Under the pieces are notes generated by a model. It did not search any database. It was given only the letters and a program-made list of their open reading frames with translations, and was not told the origin of the DNA. A stretch of DNA of 8,653 nt from Holophagaceae bacterium UBA706 (lineage in GTDB: Bacteria; Acidobacteriota; Holophagae; Holophagales; Holophagaceae). The position numbers were made by a program, and so were the translations under genes. Positions 1 to 5,622 of the stretch are shown here, one piece after another. The stretch covers positions 1 through 8,653 of the forward strand of contig DBME01000201.1 of the NCBI GenBank assembly GCA_002298155.1, written 5' to 3'. Positions within the stretch are counted from its first letter, which is position 1. Every line of letters starts with the position of its first letter.

Positions 1-289
1 GGGGCGCCGCGGGTCCGGTCAGGGTCGGGGCCACGCCGGGCGAGAACCAGATGACGCCGCCCAGGCCCGTGCTGCCGCCAGGGCCGCCCGCCGCCCGGGG
101 ACGGCAGCCGGTGTCCTTGATCTGGCTGGCGATGGCGGCGGCGATGACCTGGATGTCGTTGCGCGCGCGGGCGTTCTTGGCATCCCGGATGTTGTGCAGG
201 ACCAGCGGGACGATGATGCCGGCGAGGATGGCCACGACGCCGATGGCGACGGCCGCTTCGACGAGGGTGAAACCTTTTTGACGTGCCAT
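1..289 (-). CDS. Type IV pilin / type II secretion pseudopilin-like protein (5' part, runs off window)
   Basis: The reading frame opens with an ATG at 289 and stays open to base 1, giving 96 codons with no stop, so the C-terminus lies outside the window. The protein begins MARQKGFTLVEAAVAIG, a classic class III prepilin signal: a short basic leader, Gly6/Phe7 as the expected prepilin-peptidase (PilD) cleavage and N-methylation site, and Glu at mature position +5. A hydrophobic helix follows to about residue 30, then a polar amphipathic stretch (residues about 31-58), as in PilA and GspG-type proteins. The visible part of the head (about residues 60-96) is rich in Gly, Pro and Ala and I do not recognise it. 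AAAGGA lies 5 bases before the start as a ribosome binding site. Processed subunits of this class are assembled from the inner membrane into pili or pseudopili. Major pilin versus minor pseudopilin (GspG/GspH-like) cannot be decided from this fragment. Confidence 0.9.
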   Translation of the reverse strand, partial: MARQKGFTLVEAAVAIGVVAILAGIIVPLVLHNIRDAKNARARNDIQVIAAAIASQIKDTGCRPRAAGGPGGSTGLGGVIWFSPGVAPTLTGPAAP

Positions 290-592
290 GGGATTCCTTT
301 CTGGAAGAACGGGCCGGGAGATCTGGGGGACCCGAAGGTGGGCAAGGTCTGGGACCCCCCGGGGGGAGCACCGTCTAAATATGTATCCAATTTAGGAATT
401 GTTCATTTATTTGCATGGGGATAATTTGTGTCGCTGAATTACTCAAGGAGGATTTCCAATACCTGATCAATAACTAAATTATCTGTTTGTTATAGTTAAT
501 ATCGAATTTTGAATACCTTCAGACCCATTCAGAAACGGGACTTGATCGAACCCCAGCCAAGACTACATTTGATATTAATTTTTGGAGCCCGC
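290..592. promoter_or_regulatory. Divergent intergenic region with AT-rich core
   Basis: This spacer separates the leftward pilin-like gene from the rightward beta-barrel gene and should carry both promoters. Bases about 374-585 are clearly AT-rich against the GC-rich genes around them. Visible elements are a CCCCCCGGGGGG palindrome at 355-366, a 6-bp inverted repeat CTAAAT/ATTTAG at 375-380 and 390-395, and a strong Shine-Dalgarno-like AAGGAGGA at 445-452 with no ATG, GTG or TTG at usable distance. TATAGT at 491-496 resembles a sigma70 -10 box for the rightward gene, but I see no good -35 box 16-18 bases upstream. I looked for a sigma54 (GG-N10-GC) promoter in front of the pilin gene and did not find one. 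A TTG at 509 is in frame with the beta-barrel gene, but the residues it would add show no signal-peptide character, so I treat that stretch as leader. Confidence 0.5.
375..395. repeat. Inverted repeat CTAAAT-N9-ATTTAG, possible operator
   Basis: CTAAAT at 375-380 is the exact reverse complement of ATTTAG at 390-395, with a 9-base spacer. The arm centres are about 15 bp apart. It sits about 86 bases upstream of the pilin-like start within the AT-rich core, a sensible place for a regulator dimer to bind. Six-base arms in AT-rich DNA can occur by chance, so a regulatory role is only a suggestion. Confidence 0.25.
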
Positions 593-1201
593 GTGAGCCG
601 CCCTCTGCCAACCCGCATCGTGTTGCTGGCTCCCCTGCTCGCATCCAGCCTTCTCCACGCCGAGGACCCTGAACCGGTGACCCGTTTCGGCCTCCAGGTC
701 ACGGTGTCCGCCCCGCGCCAGGACCTGCGCGACATCACCAGCCGCAACGGCCTGGGCGGCGGCATCTCCTTCGAACAGGAGATGGAGGGTGGCTGGAGCC
801 TGCGCACCCGCTTCGACTACGTCGCCTTCCGGGAGGATCAGGGCATGACCCGCAGCCGCCTGGCCGCCTTTGCGCCCCCCAATGCGCTCCGCATCGCCGC
901 GGACCAGGCCTCCCTGGGCATGGAGGTGCGCGGCTATCTCCCGGGCCAGAGGAAGGTCTTCGTACTGGGCGGCCTCATGGGCACCCGGCTGGAGTTCCGG
1001 ACCCTCCTGCCGGCGGATCCCGGGGACGAGGCATCCCTCCCCACCTGGGGCAAGGAGAAGACGTCCTTCAAGCTGGGCATGGCCGCGGGCGCGGGCTACC
1101 GGTTCTCGGACGGATATGCCCTTTCATTACGCTATGGGGTCATCCCCTACGACGGCCTGTCCCTGACGACGGTCGAAGCAGCCCTCGAAGTCCGCTTCTA
1201 G
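593..1201 (+). CDS. Small outer-membrane beta-barrel protein, uncharacterised
   Basis: The product is 202 aa from GTG at 593. I chose this start because GGAG at 584-587 sits 5 bases upstream and because the protein then begins with a normal Sec signal peptide (basic MSRPLPTR, hydrophobic core, likely cleavage after Ala23 in LLHA/EDP). An in-frame TTG at 509 would put about 28 residues in front of it that look like nothing. The mature part alternates polar and hydrophobic residues, is rich in Gly and aromatic residues, and has repeated strand-like segments (for example about residues 65-75, 115-135 and 160-180). It ends in EVRF: a C-terminal Phe is the usual BAM recognition feature of outer-membrane barrels. 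The size suits an 8-stranded OmpA/OmpW-like barrel. I cannot name the family or substrate. Its stop codon abuts the stop of the opposing barrel gene. Confidence 0.8.
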   Translation: MSRPLPTRIVLLAPLLASSLLHAEDPEPVTRFGLQVTVSAPRQDLRDITSRNGLGGGISFEQEMEGGWSLRTRFDYVAFREDQGMTRSRLAAFAPPNALRIAADQASLGMEVRGYLPGQRKVFVLGGLMGTRLEFRTLLPADPGDEASLPTWGKEKTSFKLGMAAGAGYRFSDGYALSLRYGVIPYDGLSLTTVEAALEVRF

Positions 1202-1975
1202 TCAGAACTTGATCACCGCCCCGAAGCCCGCCCCGGAACGGTCTAGGCCGATCTCCAGGTCCTTGGCCAGGGAGTTGTCCGGCACCTTCCAGGTCTCGTT
1301 GGCGAAGAACGCCCTGACCCCCAGCCACTTCAGCGGGAAGAACCGCACGTCGCCGCCCGCGTGGTGGTACGTGGCGCCTTTGTAGGCCAGGAGGTGGTAG
1401 TAGCCCCGCAGGGCAAGGCGTCCGTCGAGGCCCGTGTAGCCCGCGGAAGGGCCCACCTGCGGCATGGGGAGCCCCGACTTGAAGGACGCCGTCCGGGTCT
1501 GGGACGCGAGATAGTCCGTGCCCGCGGCGTCCAGGTCCAGGGAGGCCCCGCGGACGCCCAGGTCGAGCCCCAGCCAGGCGCCGGGGGTCCTCACGAACCG
1601 GATGGTCCAGTTGAAGGTGTAGGTGACGAGCTTGACGCTGGTCACCACCTGCGCCTGGGCATGGTAGGTTTCGCCCGAGATGGTCACGTCCCGGGAGAGC
1701 AGGTTGGAGCCCGCGTAGTCCTGCGCCTCCACGGACAACTCCAGCCCGAAGCGGGGCCCCTGGTACTCCAGCGACCCGCCCAGCTTCGAGCCCTTCTTCG
1801 CCAGGGCGAGGTCCTTGACGATGTCGAAGTCCACGGGCTCGCCGTCCTGTGTGCCCTTGAAATGGCCTTCCAGGGTCGGGGACACGCGGTGGACGTCCAG
1901 GTACCAGACGCCCCCCTCGGCCTGGCAGATGGCAGGGGCGGCGGCGACGGCCGCGGTGAGGATCAGCGCGCGCAT
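1202..1975 (-). CDS. Outer-membrane beta-barrel protein, second gene of lipoprotein/barrel operon
   Basis: The product is 257 aa from ATG at 1975, preceded by GGAGG with 5 bases of spacing. A Sec signal peptide is visible (MRALILTAAVAAAPAICQA, likely cleaved after Ala19, before EGG). The mature protein has alternating strand patterns throughout and ends in VIKF, an outer-membrane C-terminal signature. Its pattern is roughly a VDFDIVKDLAL segment near the N-terminus, strand pairs along SLEYQGPRFGLELSVEAQ, a middle segment FNWTIRFVRTPGAWLGLDLG, and a later YYHLLAY / VRFFPLKWLGVRAFF pair. This recalls uncharacterised outer-membrane proteins with a conserved DLGL-like segment in Acidobacteriota and other diderms, but that is memory rather than a search result. 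It lies 17 bases downstream of the lipoprotein gene on the same strand, so the two are probably co-transcribed. Function is unknown. Confidence 0.8.
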   Translation of the reverse strand: MRALILTAAVAAAPAICQAEGGVWYLDVHRVSPTLEGHFKGTQDGEPVDFDIVKDLALAKKGSKLGGSLEYQGPRFGLELSVEAQDYAGSNLLSRDVTISGETYHAQAQVVTSVKLVTYTFNWTIRFVRTPGAWLGLDLGVRGASLDLDAAGTDYLASQTRTASFKSGLPMPQVGPSAGYTGLDGRLALRGYYHLLAYKGATYHHAGGDVRFFPLKWLGVRAFFANETWKVPDNSLAKDLEIGLDRSGAGFGAVIKF

Positions 1976-1992
1976 GGGACCTCCGGGGGGGA

Positions 1993-2754
1993 TCACGGGG
2001 TCCCCAGGTTGACGGTGCCGCCGTTGAGGGTGACCTTGCCGTGGTCGAAGACCGCGGTGATCGTCTCCCGGTTCGTCTGGCCGGGGCGGTTGTCCTCGAT
2101 GACCATGGTCCCGCTCACGGGCCAGGTGCTCCCCGCGGCCCAGGCCAGGGGGGTGGCGGGTGCGATGGTCACGGCCACGTTGTCCCCCTTGTCCGAGACC
2201 AGGCCGAAGGTGCCCTGGAGGGTGTAGGAACCCGACGACAGGGCGCTGGTGATGGCGCAGGTGAAGGTCCAGACCTTGTCGTTGGCCGGGGTGGCGGCGT
2301 CGGTGACGGTGATGTGGAAGCCGTCCACGGTGTTCAGGGTCGCCGCCGAGCCGTTGACCACCACGTCGAGCTGGCCGGAATAGGCCCACTGCAGGGTCGC
2401 GCTGCGCGTGTCCACGAGGGATCCGTAGGTGCCCACATAGGTGTGGGTGGACCCGGAAGGCGTGTCCACGAAGGCCACGTTGCCCGAAAGGGTGCCCCCC
2501 GTCGCCGAGGGGCAGCCCGTGAAGGTCAGGGTGGTGGTGGCGCCGTTGACCACGGAGGCCACGCACGCGGGGTAGGTCCCGCCCAGCAGGCCCGGCGCCG
2601 GGGTCATGAAATCCGCGAACCCGAAGATGGAAATCCCGGCCGGGGACCCCTTCAGGGTCGCATCGTCCAGATTACTTGTGGAAACGGAGGACTTGGTGGC
2701 GCAGGACACCAGGATCAGCAAGCCGGCAGTCAGGGGAAGGAGACGAAGCTTCAT
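1993..2754 (-). CDS. Putative lipoprotein, beta-rich, function unknown
   Basis: The product is 253 aa from ATG at 2754, with GGAGG placed just upstream (GGAGGTGTC-ATG). The N-terminus MKLRLLPLTAGLLILVSC is a type II signal peptide: basic start, hydrophobic core and lipobox LVSC, with Cys18 as the predicted lipidated residue. Residue 19 is Ala rather than Asp, so there is no inner-membrane retention signal of the E. coli type and outer-membrane sorting is plausible. The mature part is rich in Thr, Ser, Gly and Val, with many short beta-strand-like runs (LTFTGCPSATGGTLSGNVAF, about 76-95; TLQWAYSGQLDVVVNGSAATL, about 120-140). It has three further cysteines (C64, C81, C166). I recognise no catalytic motif. 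The immunoglobulin- or jelly-roll-like look is an impression only. It is the first gene of a two-gene operon with the beta-barrel gene 17 bases downstream, which suggests an envelope partnership. Confidence 0.75.
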   Translation of the reverse strand: MKLRLLPLTAGLLILVSCATKSSVSTSNLDDATLKGSPAGISIFGFADFMTPAPGLLGGTYPACVASVVNGATTTLTFTGCPSATGGTLSGNVAFVDTPSGSTHTYVGTYGSLVDTRSATLQWAYSGQLDVVVNGSAATLNTVDGFHITVTDAATPANDKVWTFTCAITSALSSGSYTLQGTFGLVSDKGDNVAVTIAPATPLAWAAGSTWPVSGTMVIEDNRPGQTNRETITAVFDHGKVTLNGGTVNLGTP

Positions 2755-2865
2755 GACACCTCCGGCCGCGGGGTGTCACCGGGGCCCAGGCTGGGAACCC
2801 ACCCGCTTCCCGAACAGCTTAGGGATCAGGCGCCCTGGCGCAAGTGTTAAATACGCCCCAGGCAA
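2755..2865 (-). promoter_or_regulatory. Short spacer expected to hold the promoter of the lipoprotein operon
   Basis: These 111 bases separate the end of the thioredoxin-like gene from the lipoprotein start on the same strand. Read on the minus strand, TTGCGC then a 16-base spacer then TAAGCT is the best sigma70-like pair I can find, and it is weak (about half of the -10 consensus). The short GC-rich self-complementary bits (GCGCC...GGCGC) have almost no loop and no T-run after them, so I do not call a terminator. The lipoprotein operon may therefore also receive read-through from the thioredoxin-like gene. Confidence 0.25.
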
Positions 2866-3276
2866 CTACTTCCTTTTGGCACCCTCGTTGAGCCAGGCGG
2901 AGAATTCCGCGGGGGGCAGGTAGCCGGGCTGCTGGGAGACGACCTTGCCGTCCGCGTCCAGGATGAAGAGGGCCGGGAACCCGTCGACCTTGTAGAGGGA
3001 CTCGATGGCGGCGTTCTCGGTGGGCTTCCCGTCGCGGGTCTGGGTCTTGACGCTCAGGGGCACGTACTTCGCGAGGGCCGCCTGGGCCGCGGCGGAGGGG
3101 AAGGTGTCCTTCTGGAGCTTGATGCACCAGCCGCACCATTCGGTCCACACGTCCATGAAGATCAGCTTGTGCTCGGCCTTGGCGCGCTTCTGGGCGGCGG
3201 GAAGGGAGGTCTCCCACTTCACGTCCTGCGCCATGAGGGATCCGGCGATGAGAAAGGGGATGACCAGCAGCTTCAT
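2866..3276 (-). CDS. Secreted thioredoxin-fold protein (CGWC active site)
   Basis: The product is 136 aa from ATG at 3276, with AAGGAG 5 bases upstream. The N-terminus MKLLVIPFLIAGSLMA is a short Sec signal peptide, likely cut before Gln17, so the protein should work in the periplasm. The thioredoxin fold is supported by a strand LIFMDVWTEW leading into the redox motif WCGWC (Cys48-Gly-Trp-Cys51), and by GFPALFIL with the expected cis-proline Pro101 facing the active site, followed by DADGKVV. The size is one thioredoxin domain with no fused module. A CGWC pair with a Trp-rich approach and the LPAAQKRAKAEHKLIFMDV lead-in resembles thioredoxin_7 / DUF255-like or DsbD-C-terminal-like proteins rather than cytosolic thioredoxin (CGPC). 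The likely role is thiol-disulfide exchange, reductive or isomerase. The partner is unknown, although the adjacent lipoprotein carries three Cys beyond its lipidated one. It is divergent from the gene at 3408. Confidence 0.88.
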   Translation of the reverse strand: MKLLVIPFLIAGSLMAQDVKWETSLPAAQKRAKAEHKLIFMDVWTEWCGWCIKLQKDTFPSAAAQAALAKYVPLSVKTQTRDGKPTENAAIESLYKVDGFPALFILDADGKVVSQQPGYLPPAEFSAWLNEGAKRK

Positions 3277-3407
3277 GGGTGCTCCTTGCCGGGGCGCATT
3301 CCCCGCAGGAAGACAAGGTACGCGATTCCCGGCCTAACCGGAAGCCTTGAGGTGCCGTATACCTTTTTGTCCGGCCCAAACCCCCTGACCCCCTTCCTGG
3401 AGGCCCT
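3277..3407. promoter_or_regulatory. Divergent promoter region between thioredoxin-like gene and cysS cluster
   Basis: These 131 bases must hold promoters for both flanking transcripts. Candidate parts are a GTATAC core (TATACC at 3359-3364 resembles a -10 box reading right, without a clear -35) and nested inverted repeats: AAGGTA at 3315-3320 with TACCTT at 3360-3365, and inside them TTCC(C)GG at 3326-3332 with CCGGAA at 3338-3343. A run of five T follows the outer right arm (3364-3368). GGAGG at 3399-3403 is the ribosome binding site for the gene starting at 3408. Assignment of any single promoter is weak. Confidence 0.35.
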
Positions 3408-3755
3408 ATGCGCGCCCTGTTCGCTCCCATCGCCCTTGCGGCCGTCCTTGCCGGCCCCATCCACGCCGAAGCCCCGAAGTTCATCAAGGTGGACATCGTC
3501 TCCAAGACGATGCTCGGCCACCACCACGACGGCGACGCCGAAGGCCCCAAGGAAGTCCACATCCGCATGCCCATCACCCTGGCCAAGGGCATCCTCGACA
3601 TGGCCTCCGACGGCGAGGTCAAGATCAACGGCAAGCAGACCAAGGGCATGAAGGTCGACCAGCTGGTCGCCCTGCTCGAAGGCGCCAAGTCCGGCGATCT
3701 CCTCCTCGAGCTCACCACCGACAAGGGCGACGTGGTCAAGATCACCGTACAATGA
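3408..3755 (+). CDS. Small secreted protein with YvlB/LiaX (SHOCT-like)-type C-terminal domain
   Basis: The product is 115 aa from ATG at 3408, with GGAGG 4 bases upstream. It starts with a Sec signal peptide (MRALFAPIALAAVLAGPIHA, likely cut after Ala20). Next comes a linker containing a His/Asp cluster (G-H38-H39-H40-D-G-D), a possible metal-binding patch, and then one compact domain from about residue 48 to 115. That domain reads VHIRMPITLAKGILDMA, then KVDQLVALLEGAKSGDLLLEL, then DKGDVVKITVQ. This order (a strand with a VPLxLAK-type motif, a helix, xxLxxLLEGxxSGxLxxV, and a closing DGxxVxIxVE-type strand) matches my memory of the small domain found in YvlB/LiaX/DUF4097-associated proteins, usually cytoplasmic. 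The function is unknown and the homology claim is a pattern match only. It is first in a tight cluster: the thioesterase start lies 4 bases after its stop, which suggests co-transcription and coupled translation. Confidence 0.75.
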   Translation: MRALFAPIALAAVLAGPIHAEAPKFIKVDIVSKTMLGHHHDGDAEGPKEVHIRMPITLAKGILDMASDGEVKINGKQTKGMKVDQLVALLEGAKSGDLLLELTTDKGDVVKITVQ

Positions 3756-3759
3756 CGGA

Positions 3760-4161
3760 ATGACGATCACCTGCGACACCCTCATCCGCGTCCGCTATGC
3801 CGAAACCGATGCCATGGGCATCGTCCACCACGCGGTCTACCCCGTATGGATGGAGCTGGGCCGTTCCGACCTGCTCAGACAGATGGGCCAGGGCTACGCG
3901 GAATGGGAAGCCCAGGGCGTGATGATGGCCGTCAGCCAGATCCAGCTCACGTACCGGGCCCCGGCCCGGTACGACGAGCTGGTCTCGGTGCGTTCATGGG
4001 TCAAGGAGGCCGGGCGGCGCAAGGTCGTCTTCGGCTATGAGATCAGCCGGGACGGGGTCCGGCTCGTGGAGGCGGAGAGCGTCCACCTGGTCATGGGCCC
4101 CGACGGCCGGAACCGCACCCTGCCCGACGCGATGCTGGCCCTGGTGACCTCGGCCTTATAG
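3760..4161 (+). CDS. YbgC/FadM-type acyl-CoA thioesterase (4HBT hotdog fold)
   Basis: The product is 133 aa, the usual length for a single hotdog domain. The N-terminal signature VRYAETDAMGIVHHAVYPVW followed by MELGR (residues 11-35) is the hallmark of the 4-hydroxybenzoyl-CoA thioesterase/YbgC family. Asp17 is the expected catalytic carboxylate at the start of the hot-dog helix, and His23/His24 and Tyr27 are at conserved positions. The rest follows the family: a strand QIQLTYRAPARYDELVSVRS, then VVFGYEISRDG, then AESVHLVMGPDGR. It should hydrolyse acyl-CoA (or acyl-ACP) thioesters in the cytoplasm. In many bacteria YbgC sits with tol-pal genes, but not here. No good Shine-Dalgarno is present (only GGA directly before ATG), and the start is 4 bases after the preceding stop, so translation probably depends on coupling. 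The substrate is not predictable from sequence alone. Confidence 0.93.
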   Translation: MTITCDTLIRVRYAETDAMGIVHHAVYPVWMELGRSDLLRQMGQGYAEWEAQGVMMAVSQIQLTYRAPARYDELVSVRSWVKEAGRRKVVFGYEISRDGVRLVEAESVHLVMGPDGRNRTLPDAMLALVTSAL

Positions 4162-4170
4162 ACTGGGGGA

Positions 4171-5622
4171 ATGAGCCCCAGATCCATCTCCCTCCACAAC
4201 ACCCTCAGCCGAAAAGTGGAGCCGGTGGAACCCCTCGAACCGGGGGTCGTCACCCTGTACACCTGCGGCCCCACGGTCTACAATTTCGCCCACATCGGCA
4301 ACCTGCGCACCTTCCTGTTCCAGGACCTCATGAAGCGGACCTTCCTGGCCGCGGGGTACCAGGTGCGCCACTGCATGAACATCACCGACGTCGAGGACAA
4401 GATCATCCGCGACTCCCAGAAGGGCCTGGACCCCGCCGCCGACAATGCCGCGCGCCACGCCGCCATGAAGGAGCTCACGGACCGCTACACGAAGTTCTTC
4501 CTGGACGACACCGCCGCCCTGCGCATCGTCGAGCCCACCTACATCCCCCGGGCCACGGCGTACATCCCCCAGATGATCGCCCTGGTGAAGGCCCTGGAGG
4601 AGCGCGGTCTGGCCTACCCCCGCGAAGGCAGCGTGTACTACCGCATCGCCGGCCTGCCCCACTACGGCTGCCTGGCGCGCCTGGACCGGGACGGCATGAA
4701 GGCCGGCGTCTCCGTGGACGCCGACGAATACGAACGGGATTCCGCCCAGGACTTCGTGCTCTGGAAGGCCGCCCGGCCCGGTGAACCCTACTGGGAAAGC
4801 CCCTGGGGTCCGGGAAGGCCCGGCTGGCACATCGAGTGCTCAGCCATGGGCATCGAGCTGCTGGGTGAGCGCGTGGACATCCACAGCGGCGGGGTGGACC
4901 TGGTGTTCCCCCACCACGAGAACGAGATCGCCCAGAGCGAGGGCTGCCTGGGGCACCAATGGGTCAGCACCTGGGTGCACGGGGAGTTCCTTCTCGTGGA
5001 GGGCGAGAAGATGTCCAAGAGCCTGGGCAACTTCTTCACGCTGCGCGACCTGATGGCCAAGGGCGTGGATCCGTCCACTTTCCGCTTCACCATCCAGTCC
5101 AACCACTACCGCAAGGTCCTGAATTTCTCCTTCGAGGGCCTGAAGGCTTCCGAGAACGCCCTGCGCCGCATCCGCCAGTTCCGCAAGCGCATGGAGGGCG
5201 ACGGTTCCGCCGCCGGCGAAGGCGCCTGGAAAGCCTCCGTGGACCCCATGGCCCGCGTCGAGGCCGCCCGCGAGGCCTTCTGGGCCGCCATGGCCGACGA
5301 CCTCAATACGCCCGAGGCCCTCGCGGCGCTCTTCACCCTCATCACGGACATCAACGCCCAGGACGACCGGGTGGCCCTCACCCCCGGGGAACGGGGCGCG
5401 GTGCTGGCGTTCCTGGACGAGACGGACGCCATCTTCGCCTGCTGGCCCCACGAGGAGGAGGACGCCTTGGGTGCGGAAGTGGAGGCCCTCATCGAGCGCC
5501 GCCGGGCCGCGAAGGCAGCCAAGAACTGGCCCGAGGCGGACGCCGTGCGGGACCGGCTCAAGGAGATGGGGATCATCCTAGAGGACCGCAAGGACGGGAC
5601 CGTGGGCTGGCGCAAGGCCTAG
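4171..5622 (+). CDS. cysS: Cysteinyl-tRNA synthetase
   Basis: The product is 483 aa and full length (E. coli CysS is about 460). It charges tRNA-Cys with cysteine using ATP in the cytoplasm. The class Ia landmarks are in order: NTLSRKVEP at the N-terminus, TCGPTVYNFAHIGNLRTF with Cys32 and the HIGH-type motif His41-Ile-Gly-Asn44, GWHIECSAMG with Cys223, FPHHENEIAQSEG with His248 and Glu252, and the KMSKS loop at Lys280-Ser284. Cys32, Cys223, His248 and Glu252 line up with the four zinc ligands of the E. coli enzyme (C28, C209, H234, E238). The C-terminal part carries the DALR-like helical domain (DDLNTPEALAALF) and ends with AKNWPEADAVRDRLKEMGI, typical of the family. The start is 9 bases after the thioesterase stop. 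GGGGGA abuts the ATG, which is unusually close for a Shine-Dalgarno. The gene ends overlapping the opposing glycosyltransferase gene by 4 bases. Confidence 0.98.
   Translation: MSPRSISLHNTLSRKVEPVEPLEPGVVTLYTCGPTVYNFAHIGNLRTFLFQDLMKRTFLAAGYQVRHCMNITDVEDKIIRDSQKGLDPAADNAARHAAMKELTDRYTKFFLDDTAALRIVEPTYIPRATAYIPQMIALVKALEERGLAYPREGSVYYRIAGLPHYGCLARLDRDGMKAGVSVDADEYERDSAQDFVLWKAARPGEPYWESPWGPGRPGWHIECSAMGIELLGERVDIHSGGVDLVFPHHENEIAQSEGCLGHQWVSTWVHGEFLLVEGEKMSKSLGNFFTLRDLMAKGVDPSTFRFTIQSNHYRKVLNFSFEGLKASENALRRIRQFRKRMEGDGSAAGEGAWKASVDPMARVEAAREAFWAAMADDLNTPEALAALFTLITDINAQDDRVALTPGERGAVLAFLDETDAIFACWPHEEEDALGAEVEALIERRRAAKAAKNWPEADAVRDRLKEMGIILEDRKDGTVGWRKA

Noticed and set aside
355..366. CCCCCCGGGGGG palindrome as a regulatory site or terminator stem.
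   Set aside because: It has no loop and no T-run, and homopolymer runs of this kind are common in GC-rich DNA.
19..424. Open frames on both strands over the left end (19-390 minus, 194-424 plus and 51-281 plus).
   Set aside because: They are out of frame with the pilin-like gene, whose prepilin signal and ribosome binding site are unambiguous. Their translations are low-complexity Arg/Pro/Ser products of GC-rich DNA.
509..592. N-terminal extension of the barrel gene from TTG at 509.
   Set aside because: It would place about 28 charged, featureless residues before a normal signal peptide. GTG at 593 has a spaced GGAG and begins exactly at the signal peptide.
1976..2566. Upstream extension of the minus-strand barrel frame to 2566.
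   Set aside because: The extension is Arg/His/Gly-rich noise lying over the lipoprotein gene in another frame. ATG at 1975 has a ribosome binding site and signal peptide.
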